Counted from the stretch's first letter, positions 24,887-33,188 are shown. The stretch: DNA of 64,000 nt from Ruminococcaceae bacterium UBA2854 (GCA_002350765.1 DEFK01000027.1:52456-116455); one strand, 5' to 3'. Notes: a model not told the origin generated them from the letters alone. Translations and numbers: made by a program.

Positions 24887-24932
24887 ATATTATAATTAAG
24901 GTGATTAGGTTTCTCTATTCAGGAGGTTTGAA

Positions 24933-27149
24933 ATGATTAACGTGAAAAAGATTTTGGCGGTGATACTCGCGTTAGCGATAATCGCGAGCATTACTGTAGT
25001 TTCCGCCTCAGCAGCTAAGGTCGATAAAAAACAGACCGCGGCGGGCGGGATTACGGTTCACTGCTACAGCGACAAGGGCACTCCCAATATTTACTATTGG
25101 AACAGCTTGCCCAACAACATTTCCACTAATTACCCGGGCCCGACTATGACGAGCGAGGGAAGTGGTTGGTACAGATACAGCTTCTCTAATCTGACAAAGA
25201 TCAATATGCTCTTTGTTACGAACGGTGTTCAGTCCGACGAGCAGTCGAGAGAAACGGGTGAATGGTGGTTTAAAAATAACCGCTGGTACTCTAAAGACCC
25301 CGCGCAGTCAGGCGCTGTAGACCGTACCGATATGCGTGAGGACAGTATTTACTTCCTAATGACTACACGTTTCTACGACGGCGATAAGTCTAACAATATC
25401 CATTGCTGGGATGACGCTAAGGCGAACAACCCCGACACCGACCCCGCATGGCGCGGAGACTTTAAAGGACTTATCCAGAAGCTCGATTACATTAAGGCTA
25501 TGGGCTTTACCGCAATCTGGATTACTCCTGTTGTTGACAACGCTTCGGGCTACGATTACCACGGCTACCACGCGTGTGACTTCGGTAAGGTTGACGAGCG
25601 TTACGAAAGCTCGGGCGCTACTTACCAGGATTTAATCGACGCGGCTCACGCCAAGGGTATGAAGATTGTACAGGACGTTGTATGGAACCACTCGGGTAAC
25701 TTCGGCGAGAATTACCTCGAGAAAATGTTTAACAAGAAAATTGTAAAGGGTTCGTCAAGCGTGCCGGGTACATACACTATGGACGTAATTAAGGGAAGCA
25801 ACCTTGATAAGAACTATCCCAATTACGACAGTATGAAGCCCGACCCGCAGTTCCAGGCTCGTCTCGATACGATGAAGGCTCACCAGGGCGGAAAATACAG
25901 TAACTTAAAAGAACATTACCACCGTGAAACAAGCATGGGTTACGAAACCGAAATTGAGCAGACAGGTTCAATGGCGGGCGACTGTGTTGATATCAACACG
26001 GAGAATCCCGAGGTTGCTAAATACATCACTAATACTTATAAGCAGTATGTTGATATGGGCGTTGACGCTTTCCGTCTTGATACCGAAAAGCATATCAACC
26101 GCTGGACTCTGAACAGCGCTTACTTCCCCGAGTTCTCAACATCCAAGTATAAGAACTTCTTCTTATTCGGCGAGGTTTGCGCGCGTGTAAGAGAGGTTTG
26201 GAACCACGGCTTACAGTCCGACGCTCCCGCTTTCTACGGTTGGAAAGAAACAGGAACATGGACTAATAACTGGTCGAATACCGACTGGAAAGCTAACCTT
26301 TCTAACAGCCTTAAGCACTTTAACGCTTACGCTAATTCGTCAGGCGCTCCGACATCCTCGAACGCTTTACTTAACGGTACAACCTACCATACTCCCGATT
26401 ATTCCAAATCGAACGGCACGGGCGTTATCGACTTCCTTATGCACTGGGCGTTCAAAAGCGCTCGAGAGGCTTACGGCTCGGCTTTAGGCGAGGATCAGTA
26501 TTTCAACGATTCGACATGGAACGTTATGTATGTTGACTCCCACGACTACGGCCCCGACGGCCAGGAAAAGACACGTTTCCAGGGCGGTACCCAGGCATGG
26601 GCTGAGAATATGAACTTAATATTCACCTTCCGCGGAATCCCGTGTATCTTCTACGGCTCCGAGGTTGAGTTCAAGAGCGATATGGAAATCGACGTAGGTC
26701 CTAATAAACCGCTTGAGAATACAGGACGCGCTTATTACGGCGATTACCTCGAGGGTAACGTAACCGCTTCCGACTTTGGTAAATACACCGCTTCGGGTAA
26801 CGTTCAGAGCACCCTTAATAAACCGCTTGCCCAGCATTTAAGAAAGCTTAATATGATCAGAAGAGCGGTTCCCGCTTTACAGAAAGGCCAGTATAAGTCG
26901 GTAGGAGATATGTGCTTTATCCGCCGTTATACTTCGGGCAATACCGATTCCGTTGCCTGCGTAGCGATTTCTGGCGGAGCTACCTTCTCGGGTATTCCGA
27001 ACGGCCGTTATGTAGACGCTGTTACAGGCGATGTTAAACAGGTTTCGGGCGGTTCTCTCACCACTCCGTCTATTAGTCAGGGTAATATGAGAGTTTACGT
27101 CAAGGACCTTTACGGTAAAATCGGCGATACTACGACTTACTTAAAATAA
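24933..27149 (+). CDS. Secreted alpha-amylase, GH13, with N-terminal starch-binding region
   Basis: 738 residues with ribosome site AGGAGG. Signal peptide about 1-28 (ending VVSASA). Residues about 35-125 (GGITVHCYSDKGTPNIYYWN, WYRYSFSNLTKINMLFV) look like a CBM26/starch-binding beta domain. The GH13 barrel follows: region I DVVWNHSGN, region II GVDAFRLDTEKH (nucleophile Asp383), region III FLFGEV (acid/base Glu414) and region IV YVDSHD (Asp538). All three catalytic acids are present. A beta-sandwich C domain ends the protein; no dockerin or sortase motif is seen. It hydrolyses internal alpha-1,4 bonds of starch outside the cell. Together with the starch-binding scaffoldin-like gene it supports a starch-specialist lifestyle. 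Confidence 0.93.
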   Translation: MINVKKILAVILALAIIASITVVSASAAKVDKKQTAAGGITVHCYSDKGTPNIYYWNSLPNNISTNYPGPTMTSEGSGWYRYSFSNLTKINMLFVTNGVQSDEQSRETGEWWFKNNRWYSKDPAQSGAVDRTDMREDSIYFLMTTRFYDGDKSNNIHCWDDAKANNPDTDPAWRGDFKGLIQKLDYIKAMGFTAIWITPVVDNASGYDYHGYHACDFGKVDERYESSGATYQDLIDAAHAKGMKIVQDVVWNHSGNFGENYLEKMFNKKIVKGSSSVPGTYTMDVIKGSNLDKNYPNYDSMKPDPQFQARLDTMKAHQGGKYSNLKEHYHRETSMGYETEIEQTGSMAGDCVDINTENPEVAKYITNTYKQYVDMGVDAFRLDTEKHINRWTLNSAYFPEFSTSKYKNFFLFGEVCARVREVWNHGLQSDAPAFYGWKETGTWTNNWSNTDWKANLSNSLKHFNAYANSSGAPTSSNALLNGTTYHTPDYSKSNGTGVIDFLMHWAFKSAREAYGSALGEDQYFNDSTWNVMYVDSHDYGPDGQEKTRFQGGTQAWAENMNLIFTFRGIPCIFYGSEVEFKSDMEIDVGPNKPLENTGRAYYGDYLEGNVTASDFGKYTASGNVQSTLNKPLAQHLRKLNMIRRAVPALQKGQYKSVGDMCFIRRYTSGNTDSVACVAISGGATFSGIPNGRYVDAVTGDVKQVSGGSLTTPSISQGNMRVYVKDLYGKIGDTTTYLK

Positions 27150-27150
27150 G

Positions 27151-27179
27151 TTGCATTTTCTACAGATATATGTTATAAT
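27151..27179 (+). promoter_or_regulatory. Sigma-A promoter upstream of citrate synthase
   Basis: TTGCAT (27151-27156), 17-bp spacer, TATAAT (27174-27179). It starts one base after the amylase stop. Its transcript meets a terminator at 27229-27260 before the citrate synthase start. Confidence 0.7.
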
Positions 27180-27228
27180 ATATTTCTAAAGTAGAAGAAT
27201 TGCACAAAATCCAATAACATATAATAAT

Positions 27229-27260
27229 AAAAGGAGATGGTGCGAATCCATCTCCTTTTT
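27229..27260 (+). terminator. Terminator in the leader of citrate synthase
   Basis: AAAAGGAGATGG (27229-27240), 7-base loop, CCATCTCCTTTTT (27248-27260). It ends amylase transcripts but also lies between the citrate synthase promoter and start codon, so it may act as an attenuator or release a short RNA of about 75 bases. Confidence 0.75.
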
Positions 27261-27290
27261 CTGTAATCCGACTATGAGGAAGTGATTTTA

Positions 27291-28658
27291 TTGCCTAAGG
27301 ATTTAGCGTATTATGATACTAATAGAAAGATAGCGTCTCTTACAGATAAATTGATGCGTAATACCATTATCGACAAAGACCTCTACGCCAAGTACGACGT
27401 AAAGAGAGGTCTGCGTGATATCGACGGTAAAGGTGTCCGTACGGGACTGACCGATATTTCCGAGATACTCCAGAATAAGGTTGTAGACGGAAAAACTGTA
27501 CCCTGCGACGGCCAGCTGTATTACAGGGGCTATAATATTCAGGATATCGTTAACGGCTTTGTTGACGATGGACGTTTCGGATTTGAGGAAGTAGTATACC
27601 TTCTTCTGTTCGGAGAGATGCCTAAGAAAAAGCAGTTGGATGACTTTACCGCTATGCTCGGAGCTTATCGTACTCTGCCGACTAACTTTGTGCGTGATGT
27701 AATTATGAAAGCGCCGTCCGCGGATATGATGAACACGCTTGCCCGTTCGGTATTAACTCTTTATTGCTATGATTCCAACCCTAACGATACATCTATCGAA
27801 AATGTACTGCGCCAGAGTATGCAGCTTATTTCGGTATTCCCGTTGCTTTCCGTATACGGTTATCAGGCCTTTAACCATTACCTAAGAAACCAGAGCTTAT
27901 TTATACACGTTCCCGATCCGAAAAAGTCAACTGCCGAGGTTGTGCTTACTCTGCTTCGTCCCGACCAGCAGTATACCGACTTAGAGGCGAAGGTGCTTGA
28001 TATGGCGCTGGTGCTCCACGCTGAGCACGGCGGCGGTAACAACTCCTCGTTTACAACCCATGTTGTAACCTCCTCGGGTACTGATACTTATTCCTCCGTT
28101 TCAGCGGCGCTTTGCTCGCTGAAAGGCCCTAAGCACGGCGGAGCTAATGTAAGAGTATGTAAAATGTTCGAGGACCTTAAAATCAATGTTAAGGACTGGG
28201 CTGATGATGAACAGATAGAGAAGTACCTTTCGGAGATTCTCGATAAGAGAGCCTTTGACCGAAGCGGCTTAATCTATGGTATGGGTCACGCGGTTTACTC
28301 GATATCCGACCCGAGAGCGCGTATTCTTAAAGACTATACAGGAATCCTTGCCGACGCGAAAGGACTTAAAGACGAGTACGAGCTTTATAAGAGCGTTGAG
28401 CGCTTAGCTCCGAAGGTTATAGCGGAGAAAAAGAAGATTTACAAAGGCGTTTCCGCGAATGTCGATTTCTACAGCGGCTTTATTTATAATATGCTCGGAC
28501 TTCCGACCGAGCTCTATACTCCGCTTTTCGCTATCGCGCGTATAGCGGGCTGGAGCGCCCATAGAATGGAAGAGCTTATAAACGGCAACAAGATTATCCG
28601 TCCCGCTTATATGAGCATTTCCAAGCGCAAGGACTATAAAAAATTAAACGAGAGATAA
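27291..28658 (+). CDS. gltA: Citrate synthase
   Basis: 455 residues from the TTG at 27291, which has GAGGAAG at a proper distance; the in-frame GTG at 27282 is too close to that site. Key features: LAEHGGGNNSS-like active site written here as HAEHGGGNNSSFTTHVV, LKGPKHGGANVRV, and GMGHAVYSISDPRARIL with the catalytic His region. It condenses acetyl-CoA and oxaloacetate. The N-terminal extension (about 90 residues before DISEIL) is typical of clostridial citrate/2-methylcitrate synthases. No other TCA genes are adjacent. Confidence 0.93.
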   Translation: MPKDLAYYDTNRKIASLTDKLMRNTIIDKDLYAKYDVKRGLRDIDGKGVRTGLTDISEILQNKVVDGKTVPCDGQLYYRGYNIQDIVNGFVDDGRFGFEEVVYLLLFGEMPKKKQLDDFTAMLGAYRTLPTNFVRDVIMKAPSADMMNTLARSVLTLYCYDSNPNDTSIENVLRQSMQLISVFPLLSVYGYQAFNHYLRNQSLFIHVPDPKKSTAEVVLTLLRPDQQYTDLEAKVLDMALVLHAEHGGGNNSSFTTHVVTSSGTDTYSSVSAALCSLKGPKHGGANVRVCKMFEDLKINVKDWADDEQIEKYLSEILDKRAFDRSGLIYGMGHAVYSISDPRARILKDYTGILADAKGLKDEYELYKSVERLAPKVIAEKKKIYKGVSANVDFYSGFIYNMLGLPTELYTPLFAIARIAGWSAHRMEELINGNKIIRPAYMSISKRKDYKKLNER

Positions 28659-28660
28659 TA

Positions 28661-28686
28661 AAAGGAGCATTACGCTCCTTTTGTTC
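28661..28686 (+). terminator. Rho-independent terminator after citrate synthase
   Basis: AAAGGAGC, loop ATTAC, GCTCCTTTT (28674-28682), then TGTT. The next ATG (28699) is 13 bases away. Confidence 0.7.
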
Positions 28687-28698
28687 TATGAGGTTGTT

Positions 28699-30498
28699 AT
28701 GAAGAAGATAATTTCTATTATATTTTCAGCAATGCTTTTATTAAGCGTATTCGTTATCTCCGTGAGCGCCGACGACGCTGCGGTTATTACCGTCGCGGGC
28801 GAAAAATATAACGCTGGTATCGGCGATACGCTTATTTATAACGTGGAGTTGCAGTCGGACGAGGGTATCCTCTGCGGCGAGGTTCAGGCGTTCTATCCCG
28901 AAAGCATAATGACCGCGGTCGGCGTAACGTCCTATACCGTTAAAAACTGCATTAAGAATTTAGAAGTCGCGGGAGAAGTTAACGCTAATTTCTCGAACAC
29001 TAAGGCGGCTGATTTCAGCGAGAAAAAGGCTTTTCTACAGGTTAAATTCAACGTAATCGCGGCGGGTGAAGGCGCAATTTCTTTCGCGCCGATCGAGCTG
29101 TATAACTCATCCCAGAAGCCGATTACCGCTAATGTTAACTCTTACGAGAGCCTCACGGTGGAAAAAGCTCCGACTAATCCTACAACCGAGCCCGAAACTA
29201 CCGTACCCGTGAGCGAGCCCGATACTACGTTACCCGTTGATGAAACCACCGTACCCGCGAGCGAGGACGATACCACCGCTCCCGTGGACGAAACCACAGT
29301 TCCTGTTGACGAAACTACTATACCCGCAAGCGAGAGCGAAACTACCGCTCCCGTGGATGAAACCACAGTTCCTGTTGACGAAACTACCCTTCCCGAAACG
29401 ACCGTTTATACGAGCGAACCCGTAACGGATACCGAACAGCCGACAACCACAGCGGAGGTTACAACCGAAGCGACCGAGTCGATAGCCGAGAGAATTAAAT
29501 CGCTTAAACAGTCGCTTATGAACGAGGTTGCGGACGCAAGTATGGGGATTGTCGAGGGAGTAGAGTGCCGCGGCGATAATTATCTGAATTATGAAGCGTT
29601 TGACGCGGCTTACAAAACGGCAAATCAGCTTTTGGGAAATGAGAACGCGACTGTTTCCGAGCTTGAAGAAGCGCTTAAAAACTTAACAGAAGCGAGAAAG
29701 AATCTGGTGTGGGTTGAGTCGATAACCGCAGTCATTACTACCCAGCCAACAACAGACGCGGCAGAAACCACCAATCCCGCGGGTACAACGCAGAATGTGA
29801 CAACCATACCTGTTACGACACCCGTTGAAACAACAGTGCCTGTTACAATTCCCGTCGTTACCGACCCGACGGAATCGACCGCTCCCAAAAAGGCCGACCC
29901 GAAAGAAGAACTTCAAAAGCTTATAAACTCCGCAAAGGGCAATAACGATTTAAAGAACAGCGTATTCGGCTCGCTAAAGGCTAAATGCGTGAAGGTCAAA
30001 AAAAACTCGGCGATGCTTTCTTGGAGCACTAAAAACGGCTTAAAATACTTTATCTACGGCGGTGAGCTTGCAAAAAAACCAACGCTTCTCCGCTCACCAA
30101 CGAGTTCAGGACATGCCATTAAAGGTCTGAAGAAAAATACGGCTTATAGATTCTTCATAGCCGCGTACAATCGGAGTGGTAAGATAACTTCAATATCCAA
30201 AAATATTTTCGTATTCAATGGGGGTAAGAAGAGCAATTACGTAAAGAGCGTTAAGGTTAATACAAAGAGTAAAACGCTGAAGGTTAAAAAATCCTTTAAG
30301 CTTAAAGCGAAAGAAGTCCTGAAATATAAGGGCAAAAAGCTGAAACGCTATAGAAAGCTAAGGTATGAAAGCTCGAATAAAAAGGTAGCCGCAGTTACAT
30401 CCAAGGGCAAGGTTAAGGCTAAGAAAAAGGGAAAAGCGTATATCTACGTATATTCGCAAAACGGAACCTTTGCCAAGGTTAAAATAAAGGTTAAATAA
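28699..30498 (+). CDS. Surface protein: cohesin-like module, Thr-rich linkers, FN3/Big2 tail
   Basis: 599 residues from the ATG at 28699 (GAGG upstream), giving the signal peptide MKKIISIIFSAMLLLSVFVI ending VSA. Residues about 28-150 form a cohesin-like beta-sandwich (VAGEKYNAGIGDTLIYNVELQ ... GAISFAPIELYNSS). Thr/Val/Pro-rich repeats based on DETTVPV and a helical spacer (ERIKSLKQSLMNEVADAS; LLGNENATVSELEEALKNL) follow. The last 200 residues repeat the basic FN3 plus Big2 pair found at the end of the 12595-15621 protein, down to GKVKAKKKG and the terminal KIKVK. Two proteins with the same head and tail types suggest a common surface attachment. Cohesin assignment is by resemblance. Confidence 0.7.
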   Translation: MKKIISIIFSAMLLLSVFVISVSADDAAVITVAGEKYNAGIGDTLIYNVELQSDEGILCGEVQAFYPESIMTAVGVTSYTVKNCIKNLEVAGEVNANFSNTKAADFSEKKAFLQVKFNVIAAGEGAISFAPIELYNSSQKPITANVNSYESLTVEKAPTNPTTEPETTVPVSEPDTTLPVDETTVPASEDDTTAPVDETTVPVDETTIPASESETTAPVDETTVPVDETTLPETTVYTSEPVTDTEQPTTTAEVTTEATESIAERIKSLKQSLMNEVADASMGIVEGVECRGDNYLNYEAFDAAYKTANQLLGNENATVSELEEALKNLTEARKNLVWVESITAVITTQPTTDAAETTNPAGTTQNVTTIPVTTPVETTVPVTIPVVTDPTESTAPKKADPKEELQKLINSAKGNNDLKNSVFGSLKAKCVKVKKNSAMLSWSTKNGLKYFIYGGELAKKPTLLRSPTSSGHAIKGLKKNTAYRFFIAAYNRSGKITSISKNIFVFNGGKKSNYVKSVKVNTKSKTLKVKKSFKLKAKEVLKYKGKKLKRYRKLRYESSNKKVAAVTSKGKVKAKKKGKAYIYVYSQNGTFAKVKIKVK

Positions 30499-30561
30499 TT
30501 AGGCTTCTAAAAATTAAAATGAAACTTTGTTTAATTTGACAGTAAAAATAGCATAATGCAC

Positions 30562-30600
30562 AAAACCCGCACATTTATTTTGTGCGGGTTTTATTTTTTT
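30562..30600 (+). terminator. Strong rho-independent terminator
   Basis: AAAACCCGCAC pairs with GTGCGGGTTTT (ends 30592), followed by a long T run. Confidence 0.9.
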
Positions 30601-30616
30601 ATTTCCCTAAAGTCTA

Positions 30617-30645
30617 TTGTGCAAGTTATACAAAAATGTTATAAT
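30617..30645 (+). promoter_or_regulatory. Sigma-A promoter of the EF-G paralogue
   Basis: TTGTGC (30617-30622), 17-bp spacer, TATAAT (30640-30645). Confidence 0.7.
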
Positions 30646-30709
30646 TTTAGAGTGACACATTCGGTATAATCGAATAGGCTAAAAATCTATATGAAAGGGT
30701 TGTATTATT

Positions 30710-32773
30710 TTGAAACAATATGACGCTAAAAACATTCTAAATATCGCTCTCGCGGGTCACGCGGGCTGCGGAAAAACTTCACTCGCTGAGTCTATGCTCT
30801 TTCTTGCTAAGGCAAGCGACCGTCTCGGAAGCGTAACCGACGGAAATACCGTACTTGATTACGACGCCGAGGAAATTAAACGCCACGTATCTTTAAATAC
30901 GGCTGTAGCTCCCCTGGAGTGGAAAAACACAAAAATCAACATTATAGACACTCCCGGTCTTTTTGACTTTGAGGGCGGTGTTTCCGAGGGTATGCGCGCG
31001 GCTGACAGCGCACTTATCGTAGTATCGGGTAAGGACGGCGTAGGCGTAGGTACCGAAAAGGCTGTAAAAGCGGCTACTAAGCAGAATATCGCTAAGATTT
31101 TCTTCGTAAACGGTGTTTGCGACGAGAACGCTCGCTTCTATAGAGTATTCGAGGACTTAAAATCTACATTCGGAGCGGCGGTATGCCCCGTAGTAGTTCC
31201 CTATATTGAAAACGGAAAGGCAGAAATTTACGTAAACCTCTTTGAGTATCGCGCTTATAAGTACGATAAGGGCGTTGCTACTCCCTGCGATATGCCGAAC
31301 TTAGGCGATCGTCTCGAAGGTTTAAGAGAGGCTATTAAGGAAGCCGTTGCCGAGACAAGCGAGGAAATGCTCGACAAGTTCTTAGAGGGCGAGGAGTTTA
31401 CTCCCGAGGAAATCGCCGTAGGCGTATCCCAGGGCGTTAAGGACGGCTCGATCTGTCCCGTATTCTGCGGCGACGCTCATAATACATTCGCTATTGATAT
31501 GTTCCTTAATTCGTTGATTTGGCTTGCTCCTAAGGCTGATTCTCACGACGAAGTAGGCGTTGATCCCAACGGCGAGCCCGTAGAGGTTGCCGTATCGGCT
31601 GACGGCGCGACAGCGGCTATCGTATTTAAGACAGTATCCGACCCGTTCGTAGGTAAGCTCTCCTACGTAAAGGCTGTTTCGGGCAAGGTTTCTTCCGACG
31701 TTCCCGTTATCAATATGAGAACAGGCGAGCCCGTTCGTATTACTAAGGTTCTTACCGTTCGCGGTAAGAAGCAGGAGGACGCCAAGGCTATCGTCGCGGG
31801 CGATATCGGAGCGATTCCGAAGCTTAACGACGTTAAAACAGGCGATACACTCTGCTCACCTTTAAGAAAGGTTACTTTAGAGGGCGTTGCCTACAACGTA
31901 AGCTCCTACTCAAGAGCTATTAAGCCTAAGACTAAGGGCGACGAGGATAAGGTAGCCCAGGCTGTTAAGAAGGTTATGGAAGAAGACCCGACGATTAAGT
32001 ATTACCACGACCATGAAACACATCAGATGATTGTTTACGGTATGGGCGAACAACATCTCGATGTTCTTATCTCGAAGATTAAGAGTAAATATAATGTTGA
32101 CGCTGTACTCGACGTTCCCAAGGTTGCGTACAGAGAAACTATCCGCAAGCCCGTTAAGGTTCAGGGACGTCATAAGAAGCAGTCAGGCGGACACGGCCAG
32201 TTCGGTGACGTTTGGATCGAGTTCTCTCCCTGCGACAGCGATTCTCTCGAGTTTACAGAGTCTATCGTCGGCGGCGCCGTACCTAAGGGATTCTTCCCCG
32301 CGGTAGAAAAAGGTCTCCGCGACGCTATCCAGAAAGGCCCTCTCGCGGGTTATCCCGTAGTTGGTCTTAAAGCTAACCTCTACGACGGTTCTTACCATCC
32401 CGTAGACAGCTCCGAGATGTCGTTCAAAATGGCGGCTATGATCGCTTATAAGAACGGACTTCCCCAGGCTAGCCCGACTCTCCTCGAGCCTATCGGCGCT
32501 TTAGCCGCTACAGTTCCCGACGACCATATGGGTGACGTAATGGGCGAGGTAACAAAACGCCGCGGCAGAGTTACTGGCATGAATCCTGCCGAGGAAAAGG
32601 GAATGCAGATCGTTGAGGCTGAGGTTCCCGTAGCTGAGATGGACGATTTCGCTACATTTATCCGCCAGTGTACTCAGGGTAGAGGAAGCTATACTTTCGA
32701 GTTCGTACGTTACGAGGACGCTCCCGCTAACGTAGCATCCAAGGTTATCGAAGAGTCTAAGGCAGACGAATAA
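30710..32773 (+). CDS. Elongation factor G-like translational GTPase (EF-G paralogue)
   Basis: 687 residues from a TTG at 30710, with AAAGGG about 10 bases upstream. All five EF-G domains are recognisable: G1 AGHAGCGKTS (residues 15-24), G3 IIDTPGLFDFEGGV (78-91), then domain II (PFVGKLSYVKAVSG), domain IV (GGHGQFGDVWIEF) and domain V (GRGSYTFEFVRYED). The G1 loop differs from the GHIDAGKTT of true EF-G. The guanine-specificity motif NKxD is replaced by NGVC (134-137) in the otherwise matching FVNGVCDENARF. It is therefore a divergent paralogue, like FusA2-type factors, rather than the main EF-G. The function may be ribosome rescue or regulation (inference). Confidence 0.85.
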   Translation: MKQYDAKNILNIALAGHAGCGKTSLAESMLFLAKASDRLGSVTDGNTVLDYDAEEIKRHVSLNTAVAPLEWKNTKINIIDTPGLFDFEGGVSEGMRAADSALIVVSGKDGVGVGTEKAVKAATKQNIAKIFFVNGVCDENARFYRVFEDLKSTFGAAVCPVVVPYIENGKAEIYVNLFEYRAYKYDKGVATPCDMPNLGDRLEGLREAIKEAVAETSEEMLDKFLEGEEFTPEEIAVGVSQGVKDGSICPVFCGDAHNTFAIDMFLNSLIWLAPKADSHDEVGVDPNGEPVEVAVSADGATAAIVFKTVSDPFVGKLSYVKAVSGKVSSDVPVINMRTGEPVRITKVLTVRGKKQEDAKAIVAGDIGAIPKLNDVKTGDTLCSPLRKVTLEGVAYNVSSYSRAIKPKTKGDEDKVAQAVKKVMEEDPTIKYYHDHETHQMIVYGMGEQHLDVLISKIKSKYNVDAVLDVPKVAYRETIRKPVKVQGRHKKQSGGHGQFGDVWIEFSPCDSDSLEFTESIVGGAVPKGFFPAVEKGLRDAIQKGPLAGYPVVGLKANLYDGSYHPVDSSEMSFKMAAMIAYKNGLPQASPTLLEPIGALAATVPDDHMGDVMGEVTKRRGRVTGMNPAEEKGMQIVEAEVPVAEMDDFATFIRQCTQGRGSYTFEFVRYEDAPANVASKVIEESKADE

Positions 32774-32813
32774 TTCAGGCTTTTAAGGTTTTATGAATTA
32801 ATAGGTGACGAGT

Positions 32814-32842
32814 TAGGGCTGACCTTTGGTCAGCCCTATTTT
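32814..32842 (+). terminator. Rho-independent terminator after the EF-G paralogue
   Basis: TAGGGCTGACC (32814-32824), TTT loop, GGTCAGCCCTA (32828-32838), then TTTT. Confidence 0.85.
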
Positions 32843-32855
32843 AGAAAATTAATCA

Positions 32856-32884
32856 TTGACGTTTGCGAACAAACGTGTTAAAAT
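32856..32884 (+). promoter_or_regulatory. Sense promoter of cassette copy 1
   Basis: TTGACG (32856-32861), 17-bp spacer, TAAAAT (32879-32884). Transcription would begin at or just before the left terminal repeat. Confidence 0.75.
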
Positions 32885-32892
32885 GTATTTGT

Positions 32893-32921
32893 GAGCTATC
32901 CAAAAACGGAAGCGGTTAGCC
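32893..32921 (+). repeat. Left terminal repeat of cassette copy 1
   Basis: GAGCTATCC (32893-32901) and CGGTTAGCC (32913-32921), 11 bases apart. The right end (33124-33147) is the reverse complement of both blocks with a shorter spacer. Within one repeat GCTATCC can also pair with GGTTAGC, one mismatch. Confidence 0.85.
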
Positions 32922-32992
32922 TTCCCACAAGGTACTGTGAGCCTTGTTTACATAGAAACCCGTAAGGGAATATGTATTGGGAGGGGATTGCT

Positions 32993-33061
32993 ATGTACGA
33001 AATTATTCTGTACTTAACAATTGTACTCTTGATAATAATATCATTTAAACATGATAAGTAA
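32993..33061 (+). CDS. 22-residue hydrophobic peptide, putative toxin (copy 1)
   Basis: The ORF begins MYEIILYLTIVLLIIIS and ends in charged residues (KHDK). One membrane-spanning helix with a basic tail fits small type I toxins. The ribosome site GGGAGGGG is close to ideal, 6 bases before the ATG. The homologue at 62716-62784 keeps the reading frame, length and first 15 residues while changing codons (CTG/TTG, TTG/TTA), which shows that it is translated. Function by analogy only. Confidence 0.65.
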   Translation: MYEIILYLTIVLLIIISFKHDK

Positions 33062-33067
33062 AAAGAG

Positions 33068-33099
33068 TAACGACCGCTATGCCTAATTAGCGGTCGTTA
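33068..33099. terminator. Two-way terminator of cassette copy 1
   Basis: TAACGACCGCT (33068-33078) pairs with AGCGGTCGTTA (33089-33099). T-rich sequence follows in both directions (TTCTT on plus, CTTTTT on minus), so both opposed transcripts can end here. Confidence 0.8.
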
Positions 33100-33123
33100 T
33101 TCTTAAATAACACTCTAATATGT

Positions 33124-33147
33124 GGCTAACCGTTTCTCGGATAGCTC
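33124..33147 (-). repeat. Right terminal repeat of cassette copy 1
   Basis: GGCTAACCG (33124-33132) and GGATAGCTC (33139-33147), inverted relative to 32893-32921. Confidence 0.85.
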
Positions 33148-33160
33148 CATTTCTATAATT

Positions 33161-33188
33161 ATTATAGCATAAATATATTGTTTGTCAA
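33161..33188 (-). promoter_or_regulatory. Antisense promoter of cassette copy 1
   Basis: On the minus strand TTGACA (33188-33183), 16-bp spacer, TATAAT (33166-33161): a near-consensus promoter. The product would be a short RNA of roughly 90 bases running to the two-way terminator. Confidence 0.8.

Larger units (their letters stand above)
32856..33188. other. Candidate type I toxin-antitoxin-like cassette, copy 1
   Basis: From left to right: a plus-strand promoter; a terminal repeat GAGCTATCC...CGGTTAGCC (32893-32921); a structured leader containing ACCCGTAAGGG; a 22-codon hydrophobic ORF (32993-33061) with GGGAGGGG; a two-way hairpin terminator (33068-33099); the inverted terminal repeat (33124-33147); and a minus-strand promoter (33161-33188). 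A second, diverged copy with the same order lies at 62580-62908. Opposed promoters meeting at a shared terminator around a tiny membrane peptide is the plan of par/Fst-type type I systems, but the peptide belongs to no family I recognise. Confidence 0.7.

Noticed and set aside
29160..29460. CRISPR-like short repeats in the 28.7-30.5 kb gene
   Set aside because: The repeats are in-frame codons for Thr/Pro/Glu-rich linkers without unique spacers of constant length.
32893..33147. Cassette read purely as a MITE
   Set aside because: Inverted ends exist, but two consensus promoters, a conserved ORF and a two-way terminator are not expected in a simple non-coding MITE, and no target-site duplication is evident. 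Mobility remains possible.
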